DNA from: Caballeronia sp. NK8
GTDB taxonomy: Bacteria > Pseudomonadota > Gammaproteobacteria > Burkholderiales > Burkholderiaceae
DNA: 64,000 bases
Direction: 5' to 3'
NCBI RefSeq assembly: GCF_018408855.1
Contig: NZ_AP024323.1
Location: forward strand, 930,001 to 994,000
The position numbers and the translations under genes were made by a program. Of the stretch, positions 57,500 through 64,000 are shown piece after piece. How positions within the stretch are numbered: position 1 is the stretch's first letter; the number at the start of each line of letters is the position of its first letter. Below the pieces are notes generated by a model, which made no database searches, was not told the DNA's origin, and was given only the letters and a program-made list of their open reading frames with translations.

Positions 57500-58312
57500 A
57501 TGAACCTCGACACCGTACGTGTATTCATCATGACGCGCGGCGTCGACTTCGCGATCATGGTCGCTGGCGCGATTGCGCTGTGGATCATCGGACGCTGGCT
57601 CATCGGTCTCGTCACCAGCGCGTTGCGCAAGCTGCTCGGGCGCAATGGCCGGGTCGATCCGACGCTCGCGCATTATCTTGGCTCGATCGTCGGCGTCATC
57701 CTGAATCTGCTGCTCGTCCTCGCGATTCTGCAGATCTTTGGGGTTCAGACCACATCCTTCGCGGCACTGCTCGCGGGTCTCGGTCTTGCCATCGGCACCG
57801 CGTGGGGCGGACTGCTCGCGCATTTCGCGGCGGGCATCTTCATGCAGGTGCTGCGGCCTTTCAAGGTTGGCGACTTCGTGACGGCGGGCGGCGTGACCGG
57901 CACCGTCACCGAACTCGGCCTCTTCGGCACGACGATCACGACGCCCGATAACGTTGCAGCCATCATCGGCAACAACAAGATCTTTTCCGACACGATCTGG
58001 AATTTCAGTTTGCTGCCGCATCGGCGCGTCGAACTGTCGGCGAAGATCGCGAACGGCGTCGATCCGCTCGATGCCATCGCGCGCCTGAAGGAAGCGGTCG
58101 CGAAGATCCCGAACGTCGCCACGACGCCGCCCCCGGATGTCGAAGTGCTGTCTTTCACGCCCGAGGGGCCGCTTTTGTGCGTGCGGCCTTACACCAGCAC
58201 CAACGACTATTGGCAGGTTTATTTCGACACCAATCGCGCGATCATCGAAACATTCAAGCAGGCCGGCTATCCGACGCCGGAGACGCCGCTCGTGCGCCGC
58301 GTCCTGAACTGA
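57500..58312 (+). CDS. Small-conductance mechanosensitive channel (MscS family)
   Basis: A 270-residue inner-membrane channel with three helices (about residues 18-38, 68-88, 92-120). The pore helix carries the Gly/Ala pattern GLGLAIGTAWGGLLAHFAAG, and the MscS beta domain follows with PFKVGDFVTAGGVTGTVTEL and TTPDNVAAIIGNNKIF. It opens on hypo-osmotic shock, which suits a cell that takes up osmolytes such as ectoine. Start at the ATG behind GAGAAAAAC. It stands alone. Confidence 0.92.
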   Translation: MNLDTVRVFIMTRGVDFAIMVAGAIALWIIGRWLIGLVTSALRKLLGRNGRVDPTLAHYLGSIVGVILNLLLVLAILQIFGVQTTSFAALLAGLGLAIGTAWGGLLAHFAAGIFMQVLRPFKVGDFVTAGGVTGTVTELGLFGTTITTPDNVAAIIGNNKIFSDTIWNFSLLPHRRVELSAKIANGVDPLDAIARLKEAVAKIPNVATTPPPDVEVLSFTPEGPLLCVRPYTSTNDYWQVYFDTNRAIIETFKQAGYPTPETPLVRRVLN

Positions 58313-58393
58313 TTTGCACGCGCCATTGCTGAACTAGAATGGGTGGAACCGGCGTTCATCGCGCCGGATCACCGCCGCGCGCGGGAGGATGTC

Positions 58394-58558
58394 ATGCCGA
58401 CTTATCAGTACCGTTGTCAGGAATGCGGCGAAAGCTTCGAGCACGCGGAGCACGTCGCCGAACATGCGACGGTGCAGCTCAAATGTCCCAAGTGCGGCAG
58501 CGAAAAGATCGCGCACGCGCCCGCGCCGTTCGTCGCGAAGACTTCAAAGAAAAGCTGA
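58394..58558 (+). CDS. FmdB-family zinc-ribbon protein
   Basis: A 54-residue protein with a four-cysteine zinc ribbon: CQECG near the N-terminus and CPKCG about 20 residues later (MPTYQYRCQECGESFEHAEH, then LKCPKCGSEKIAH). This is the FmdB/regulatory-protein zinc-ribbon family. GGGAGGA precedes the ATG. The C-terminal tail is basic. Its partner and role are unknown. Confidence 0.88.
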   Translation: MPTYQYRCQECGESFEHAEHVAEHATVQLKCPKCGSEKIAHAPAPFVAKTSKKS

Positions 58559-58574
58559 ACCGTCGACGCGTGCG

Positions 58575-59573
58575 TCACGCCGCGCGAAATCGGACTTCGT
58601 GCGACGGCAGGCCGCCCAGGCGTGATGCGACGTGATCGATGAATGCGCGCAGGCGCGGCGCTTCATGACGGCTCGGCGGCCAGAGAATCTGGAACACGCC
58701 TTCCGCGCGCACATGCGTGCCGAGCACCGCGCGCAGCATGCCGCCTTCGAGTGCGCTCTTCGCGACGAAATCGGGCACGCATGCCAACCCCAGGCCCGAG
58801 ATGCACGCGGCGAGCACCGCTTCCATGTCGTTGAACGTGAGCGTCGCGTGCGGCTCGATGGCGAAGGTGTGGTCTTCGCGCGCGAAACGCCACGGCTCGG
58901 TCCGGCCATTCGCCGGAGAACGAAAGCGGATGCACGCGTGGCCTTCGAGATCGGCGGGTGTCACGGGTTCGCCATGGCCCGCGAGATACGCGGGCGAGCC
59001 GACCACCACCGGACCGAATTGCGCGAGCGGCCGCGCGAGCAATTGAGAATCGGCGAGACGTCCGCTGCGAATCACGGCGTCGTAGCCTTCCTGCGTGACA
59101 TCGACCACGCGATCGCTGAACTCGATATCCAGTTCGATATCCGGATAGCGCCGCCTGAATTCCGGCACGAGCGGCAGCAACAGCCGGCAGCCGAGCGACG
59201 GCGCGCTGATGCGCAAGCGCCCGCGCGGTGACGAGGTCGAATGGAACAGCTCGCTTTCCGCTTCTTCGAGATCGGCGAGCATGCGTTTGCAGCGCGCGAA
59301 GAAGCGCGCGCCTTCGTGCGTGAGGCCGATCCGGCGCGTGGTGCGATTGAGCAGTTGCACGCCGAGCTTCGCTTCGAGCCGCATCACGCTCTTGCCAACC
59401 GCCGACGCCGACAGCCCGAGCGCGCGCCCCGCCGCCACGAAACTGCCCGACTCCGCCGCGCGCACGAACGCGACCATGCCGGAGAGGCTTTCTGTCGAAG
59501 GGGACGCCCCGAAGGAAGCGCCCTTCGGGAGCGCAGGGGACGCGGTCGGCGTCTGCAAGTGAGCGGTCGTCAT
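58575..59573 (-). CDS. LysR-family transcriptional regulator
   Basis: A 332-residue LysR-type regulator. The helix-turn-helix (MVAFVRAAESGSFVAAGRAL, then NRTTRRIGLTHEGARFF) begins about 33 residues from the chosen start, so the N-terminus is longer than usual and may be shorter in reality. The effector domain occupies about 120-320 (GRLADSQLLARPLAQFG, FNDMEAVLAACISGLGLACV). The target is unknown; no divergent structural gene lies next to it. An ATG at 59627 is another possible start. Confidence 0.87.
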   Translation of the reverse strand: MTTAHLQTPTASPALPKGASFGASPSTESLSGMVAFVRAAESGSFVAAGRALGLSASAVGKSVMRLEAKLGVQLLNRTTRRIGLTHEGARFFARCKRMLADLEEAESELFHSTSSPRGRLRISAPSLGCRLLLPLVPEFRRRYPDIELDIEFSDRVVDVTQEGYDAVIRSGRLADSQLLARPLAQFGPVVVGSPAYLAGHGEPVTPADLEGHACIRFRSPANGRTEPWRFAREDHTFAIEPHATLTFNDMEAVLAACISGLGLACVPDFVAKSALEGGMLRAVLGTHVRAEGVFQILWPPSRHEAPRLRAFIDHVASRLGGLPSHEVRFRAA

Positions 59574-59700
59574 TTGGATTGATCCAGCGAGAAGTACGGC
59601 GCGACGGAATGCGCCTGTCTCCTGCATGAACGTCCGTGAAGCCGATTTATTCCCGCATTTGTTGCAGTCCGCGCTGATCAGACGAATGGCGTGAGCCGGT

Positions 59701-60477
59701 TCAGCCGTTCAGTTCCTCGTGCAGCGCCAGATATTCCTGCGCGAGCTTGTGACGCGGTTCGAGGTAGATCATCGGGCGCGCGTGCTGATGGCTCTCGCGG
59801 ATCTTCACCGAGAGCGACAGATGCGAATTGAGCACGGGCAGATCCTCGCTGCGCAGTTCGTCGACGAGTTGCTGAGGCAGGCTCGCGCGCGGCTGGAACT
59901 GATTGATGACGATGCCTTCGACGCTCAGATCCGGATTGTGATCATGGCGGATTTCCTGCACGTTTTCGAGCACCGAATAGAGCGCGCGGCGCGAGAAGTC
60001 GTCGCAATCGAAGGGAATCAGGCAGCGTTCGACCGCGATCAGCGCGGAGCGCGTGAAGAAATTGAGCGCGGGCGGCGTGTCGATATATACGGCGTCGTAT
60101 TGTTGCAGGTTCTTCAGCGCGTCGCGCAGCTTGTAGATCTTGTAGCGCGATTCGAGCTTGCTTTGCAGCGCTTCGAGACTCGGATGCGACGGCACGATGT
60201 CGAGATTCTCGAACGGGGTCGAATGAATGAACGATTCGAACGCCGGTTCGCGGAAGCTGTAACTCAAGGCCGACTCGAAAAAACTCGCGAGATTCGGCTG
60301 GGCGTCGCGGGATTGTGCGCCGAGCAGGTACTGGCTCGCGTTGCCTTGCGGATCGAGGTCGATGACCAGTGTGCGCAGGCCGCGGGAGGCGCTGATCGCG
60401 GCCAGATTGCAGACGATGGTGGACTTGCCTACGCCACCCTTTTGATTGAAGACCACACGGCGCATCAGGTTATTCAT
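59701..60477 (-). CDS. ParA-family ATPase, orphan
   Basis: A 258-residue ParA/MinD-type ATPase with the deviant Walker A NQKGGVGKSTIVCNL, Walker A' IDLDPQGNASQYLLG and the B motif YIDTPPALNFF. No parB and no parS-like array lies nearby, and the C-terminus lacks an amphipathic helix for membrane binding of MinD. Such orphan ParAs position protein clusters or plasmid-like cargo; the cargo is not visible here. There is no clear operon partner. Confidence 0.85.
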   Translation of the reverse strand: MNNLMRRVVFNQKGGVGKSTIVCNLAAISASRGLRTLVIDLDPQGNASQYLLGAQSRDAQPNLASFFESALSYSFREPAFESFIHSTPFENLDIVPSHPSLEALQSKLESRYKIYKLRDALKNLQQYDAVYIDTPPALNFFTRSALIAVERCLIPFDCDDFSRRALYSVLENVQEIRHDHNPDLSVEGIVINQFQPRASLPQQLVDELRSEDLPVLNSHLSLSVKIRESHQHARPMIYLEPRHKLAQEYLALHEELNG

Positions 60478-60608
60478 CCTCGGTTTTGAACGCTCGTCTT
60501 TTTATGGCGTTCTTTTAGCTGGGTTGGGTTCGTCTTACGCGGGATGAATATTAGCGCATCAGAATTTACGGGTTTGGGTTCAGGGGCGTTTTTTGTTGGG
60601 CTTCAATA

Positions 60609-61118
60609 TCAAGGAAACGCCGGAATCGTAGGATCGGCCCCTTCGACATCCGCTTCCGGATGATGGCTCTTGACGAGTGCCTCGATCTCCTCGACCCGAT
60701 CCTTCGGCACATCCACCATCATCAACAACTCGCCTTCCTCGATCGCGTGCTCGAATCGCCGCAAGCGCGTATTGGGAATCCCCACCCCGATCATCGTCGC
60801 CGCCCACGCTCCGAAACCCATGCTCGCGAGCGTCATGCACACGACGGCACCACCGGCAATCGTCAAACCCGCCGGCGGAAACGCCATCGCGACGAGTCCC
60901 GCAAGCGCGCCCGTCACACCGCCAGCCGCCGTGCCGCGAGCCAGCGCCGGCAAAAGGTCGCTACGTTGCGCAAGGGTGGCCTGCGGCAAATCCTCCAGCG
61001 GCTCATGAGGCCGCGCGAGCACGTGAATATGCCGCCATTCGATACGCTTCAAAAGCAGTTCGTCGATGATTCCCTTCGCGCTCGCCACGCTGGGAAGCAG
61101 AAAATAGATGCGCCTCAT
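60609..61118 (-). CDS. DUF1269 domain protein
   Basis: A 169-residue protein of the DUF1269 family: MRRIYFLLPSVASAKGIIDE, a Gly/Ala-rich membrane-like core (GTAAGGVTGALAGLVAMAF, about residues 62-90), and a C-terminal LMMVDVPKDRVEEIEALV domain. Gly-rich helices suggest insertion into a membrane. Function is not known. It stands alone between parA and the ABC transporter; 130 bp of T-rich sequence separate it from parA, with nothing recognisable. Confidence 0.85.
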   Translation of the reverse strand: MRRIYFLLPSVASAKGIIDELLLKRIEWRHIHVLARPHEPLEDLPQATLAQRSDLLPALARGTAAGGVTGALAGLVAMAFPPAGLTIAGGAVVCMTLASMGFGAWAATMIGVGIPNTRLRRFEHAIEEGELLMMVDVPKDRVEEIEALVKSHHPEADVEGADPTIPAFP

Positions 61119-61182
61119 CTCGCACCTCCATACCGGATCTCCATGAATCCAATATAGACGACATGCACAGGAAGCGAATCGC

Positions 61183-62310
61183 TTACGTTATCCCGACGGT
61201 TTGACCAACGCGCGCGCCGTTCTCATCGAAGAAATAGATCCGCTCGCGATTCACGCGCACGCCTGCCACGCCGCCAATCTCGCCCGCGAATGTATTCGGC
61301 ACCTTTACGACGATCTGCTGTTCGCCGATGTTCATCGTGACGAGCGAATGATCGCCGATCAGTTCGACCGAATAGATGCGCCCCTGCAATTCGCCCTCGC
61401 CGGCCGCGACGAGCGAGCACTCCTCCGGCCGCACGCCAAGCGTCGCCTTGCCTTCGTGACGAACCGGCGTGGCAAGCGAGATATCGGGCGCGTCGAAACG
61501 TCCTTGCGCGAGCGTGCCACGCAGAAAGTTCATCGGCGGCGAGCCGATGAAGCCCGCGACGAACAGATTCGCCGGATCGGAATAGATACGCGCGGGCGTA
61601 TCGAGCTGCTGCAACGCGCCCTTGTCGAGGACGGCAACGCGATGCGCAAGCGTCATCGCTTCGATCTGATCGTGTGTCACGTAAATCGTCGTGATGCCGA
61701 GCTTGTGCTGCATGTGTTTGAGTTCGGCACGCATGTGGCCGCGCAGCTTGGCATCGAGATTCGAGAGCGGTTCATCCATCAGGAACGCGGAAGGCCGCCG
61801 CACGATCGCGCGCGCCAGCGCCACGCGCTGACGCTGCCCACCCGACAATTGGCGCGGCAAACGCAACAGCAGCGGCTCCAGTTGCACGCTCGCCGCCACT
61901 TCGCGCACGGCGGCATCGATCTCCGCCTTCGGGCGCTTTCTCACGATGAGCGGATACGCGATGTTCTCGAACACCGTTTTGTGCGGATAGAGCGCATACG
62001 ACTGAAACACCATCGCGACATCGCGGTCGCGCGGCAAATGATGCGTGACATCGGTATCGCCGACGAAGACCGCGCCTTCGGTCGCCGATTCGAGTCCCGC
62101 GACGATGCGCAGCGCCGTCGTCTTGCCGCAGCCCGATTCGCCGAGCAAAACGAGAAATTCGCCCGCCTGCACGTCGAGCGACAGATCGCGCAACACGCGC
62201 GTATCGCCGAACATCTTGCCGACGCTTCTCAGCGACACGCTCTTCGACTGGCGCGCCGCCGCGATCTTCGTCAGGCGGGCGTCGTCGACCTTCATCGCCT
62301 CGCTATCCAT
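61183..62310 (-). CDS. Sugar/polyol ABC transporter ATPase (UgpC/MalK type)
   Basis: A 375-residue ABC ATPase of the CUT1 sugar group. Walker A is LLGESGCGKTTAL, the signature LSGGQRQRVALARAI, Walker B AFLMDEPLSNLDAKL, then YVTHDQIEAMTLAHRVAVL and a C-terminal regulatory OB domain (GVRPEECSLV). Start taken at the ATG with AAAGGA 8 bases before it; an ATG three codons earlier sits too close to that site. Last of three genes of the transporter, read from the right edge. Confidence 0.9.
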   Translation of the reverse strand: MDSEAMKVDDARLTKIAAARQSKSVSLRSVGKMFGDTRVLRDLSLDVQAGEFLVLLGESGCGKTTALRIVAGLESATEGAVFVGDTDVTHHLPRDRDVAMVFQSYALYPHKTVFENIAYPLIVRKRPKAEIDAAVREVAASVQLEPLLLRLPRQLSGGQRQRVALARAIVRRPSAFLMDEPLSNLDAKLRGHMRAELKHMQHKLGITTIYVTHDQIEAMTLAHRVAVLDKGALQQLDTPARIYSDPANLFVAGFIGSPPMNFLRGTLAQGRFDAPDISLATPVRHEGKATLGVRPEECSLVAAGEGELQGRIYSVELIGDHSLVTMNIGEQQIVVKVPNTFAGEIGGVAGVRVNRERIYFFDENGARVGQTVGIT

Positions 62311-62315
62311 GACCG

Positions 62316-63353
62316 TCATCCTTTCACCGCTCCCACGAGAATGCCCCGCACGATGAAGCGCTGCAATGTCAGCGTCAGCAGCATCACCGGCAAGATCATG
62401 ATGAGTATCAGCACCGACATGTTCCACCATTGCGGACCGCGCGTCGCGTTCTGCGCGGCGACCAGCAGCGGCATCGTCTGCGCATTCGCGGTCGTCAGAA
62501 AGAGCGCGAACAGGTATTCGTTCCACGAGAGAATCAACACCAGCAGCGACGTTGCAACGAGACCGGGCGCGACGAGCGGCAATACGATGCCGAACAGGAT
62601 CGCGAAGCGAGTCGCGCCGTCGATCTGTGCGCTCTCTTCTATTTCGCGCGGCACGCCGTCGAAGAAATCGAACATCAGCCAGACGACGATCGGCAGATTC
62701 GCGGTCGCGTACGTGATGATGAGCGCGAGGTGCGTGTCGAGCAGGCCCACGTCCCTGAACATGAGATAGATCGGGATCACCGTGACGACGGGCGGCAGGA
62801 TGCGCTGCGATATGACCCAGAAGAGAATGTCGTCGTTGTTCAGATGCTTGCGCGCGCGGCGCACGATCGGGCGCAACAGCAGGAAGAACAGCGCGAAAGC
62901 GACGGCCAGCGCGATGCGCAAATCGACATGCCCCCATGCGACCGCAGCGATCAGCAACGCGATCAACAGGACGCCGAGGCTCACTGCCGCGACCGGTGGC
63001 CGATATTGAATGCGCGCGAGCGCGTAGGCGGCCATCGAGCCGAGAAAGACCGAAGCCGCCGTGCCGCATGTCGCGACGATCAGCGAGTTCATATAAGGCC
63101 GATACGTATCCGGCCCGAGGTCGACGAAGATGTAATGCCACGCGTCGAGATGCGGCTGGAAGTCGACGAATGGGATATAGAACGGACCCGTCGATACATC
63201 CACCGGCAGCTTGAACGATGTTATCGCCATCCAGTAAAGCGGAAACAGCACGACGAGCGACCATAGCCCCAACAACAGATAAGCCACCGCCTTGCCGCCG
63301 ACGGGCAACTCATCCACACGCGCGGGCACGAACCAGCGTTTCAATACGCTCAT
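62316..63353 (-). CDS. Carbohydrate ABC transporter permease (MalG type), enlarged
   Basis: A 345-residue permease, longer than the usual 270-290 of this family. It has the N-terminal helix LLLGLWSLVVLFPLYWMAIT, the typical IPFVDFQPHLDAWHYIF segment and the EAA loop EIEESAQIDGATRFAILFGI. An additional hydrophobic segment of about 50 residues (VAAVSLGVLLIALLIAAVAW and following, residues about 125-175) sits in the middle. The ATG overlaps the upstream permease stop (ATGA). Confidence 0.88.
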   Translation of the reverse strand: MSVLKRWFVPARVDELPVGGKAVAYLLLGLWSLVVLFPLYWMAITSFKLPVDVSTGPFYIPFVDFQPHLDAWHYIFVDLGPDTYRPYMNSLIVATCGTAASVFLGSMAAYALARIQYRPPVAAVSLGVLLIALLIAAVAWGHVDLRIALAVAFALFFLLLRPIVRRARKHLNNDDILFWVISQRILPPVVTVIPIYLMFRDVGLLDTHLALIITYATANLPIVVWLMFDFFDGVPREIEESAQIDGATRFAILFGIVLPLVAPGLVATSLLVLILSWNEYLFALFLTTANAQTMPLLVAAQNATRGPQWWNMSVLILIMILPVMLLTLTLQRFIVRGILVGAVKG

Positions 63354-64000
63354 GCCTGATCTCCCCGTGCGCGCCGCACGACGAACTGGAAGAATGAAAC
63401 GCATGCGATCGTCGAGACGAAGAACAACATGTACGCCACCGCCGATGCGCCGCCGAGATTCAGCGCGCGCCATTCGATGAACGCGTGCAGCGTCATCGAT
63501 TCGGTCGCGATGCCGGGGCCGCCATTGGTCAGCACGTTCGGCAGATCGACGATCTTGAACGCCTCGATCAGGCGGATCAGCACGGCGCTCGCGGCGACCG
63601 GCGCGATCGATGGCCATGTGACGTCGCGAAACACGCGCCACGCCGATGCGCCGTCGAGCTGCGCCGCTTCGATCTGCTCGCGTGAAGTGCCTTCGAGCGC
63701 CGCAAGCATCACGAGAAACATGAAGGGCACCCATTGCCATGTATCGCCGATTACGACAACGAGCCGCGCGAGCCACGGATCCGCCGCCCACGCGATCTGG
63801 CCGAGGCCGAGCCACGACCATACCGGCGCGAGCGGGCCGACGGACGTATCGGCCATCATGCGAAACATATATGCGATGCCGACGGGCGTCACCATCAACG
63901 GAAGGAAGAACAGCAGACGAAAGAAGCGCCCGCCCACGAGCGGCAGCGTGCACAGATAGGCAAGCCCGAGCCCGATGAGAAACTGCAGCGCGACGCCGAG
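63350..64000 (-). CDS. Carbohydrate ABC transporter permease (MalF/UgpA type), cut by window edge
   Basis: The C-terminal part of the first permease: MVTPVGIAYMFRMMADTSVG, the EAA loop EGTSREQIEAAQLDGASAWR and ATESMTLHAFIEWRALNLGG. The N-terminus lies beyond 64000. Its stop overlaps the second permease's start by 4 bases. Together with that permease and the ATPase it forms a CUT1 importer; the binding protein must lie upstream outside the window. Substrate unknown. Confidence 0.87.
   Translation of the reverse strand, partial: LGVALQFLIGLGLAYLCTLPLVGGRFFRLLFFLPLMVTPVGIAYMFRMMADTSVGPLAPVWSWLGLGQIAWAADPWLARLVVVIGDTWQWVPFMFLVMLAALEGTSREQIEAAQLDGASAWRVFRDVTWPSIAPVAASAVLIRLIEAFKIVDLPNVLTNGGPGIATESMTLHAFIEWRALNLGGASAVAYMLFFVSTIACVSFFQFVVRRARGDQA

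Overview
The window is GC-rich (roughly 63% by eye), densely coded DNA of Burkholderiaceae type, most like a secondary replicon of Caballeronia/Paraburkholderia. Supporting signs are a CeoAB-OpcM/BpeEF-OprC-type efflux operon with its lipase-like gene and LysR regulator, a DUF4148 secreted protein, an IS30-family element, and a family of long inverted repeats whose spurious ORFs are common in these genomes. I saw no rRNA, tRNA, CRISPR array or prophage. Both ends cut genes: cbtA at the left edge and a sugar ABC permease at the right.

Layout. 1-1.5 kb: cobalt transporter cbtAB behind a cobalamin riboswitch, with a divergent histidine phosphatase. 1.5-5.2 kb: small enzymes (DUF1428, HmoA-like monooxygenase), a pyrroline/piperideine-2-carboxylate reductase and polyphosphate kinase 2. 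5.3-13.4 kb: RND efflux operon (llpE-ceoA-ceoB-opcM) and divergent ceoR. 14-19.8 kb: DUF4148 protein, a 52-codon small ORF, B12-dependent ribonucleotide reductase, mobB, and an aromatic-ring FAD monooxygenase coupled to a DUF2783 gene. 19.96-20.59 kb: a complete ~620 bp imperfect palindrome. 20.6-28.2 kb: IclR regulator, cupin, solitary solute-binding protein, GNAT, isonitrile hydratase-like protein, GlxA-type regulator and a GAF-GAF-GGDEF-EAL c-di-GMP protein.

28.5-43.2 kb is the most coherent block. It holds a tiny stand-alone pqqA gene with its own terminator, then an ectoine/hydroxyectoine uptake and degradation island: doeD, doeC, doeX, doeB, doeA, eutC, eutB, the MocR regulator enuR, and the transporter ehuBCDA. 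EhuBCDA would import ectoines, EutBC would act on hydroxyectoine, DoeA and DoeB would open and deacetylate the ring product, and DoeD and DoeC would take diaminobutyrate to aspartate. A second copy of the long palindrome, itself split by a complete IS30-family element with 2-bp target duplication, separates doeCD from the rest. No eutA is visible.

43.3-64 kb: Rieske/FAD reductase, UdgX, DUF3175, PQQ-dependent sorbosone-type dehydrogenase, hybrid histidine kinase, nadE, an ammonium transporter with a sigma-54-type promoter, enoyl-CoA hydratase and phosphoribosyltransferase, an AceE-type 2-oxoacid dehydrogenase with divergent Lrp regulator, MscS channel, FmdB zinc ribbon, LysR, orphan ParA, DUF1269, and a sugar ABC transporter running off the end. 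Two cofactor themes recur: cobalamin (cobalt import under a riboswitch, class II RNR) and PQQ (orphan pqqA, sorbosone-type dehydrogenase).
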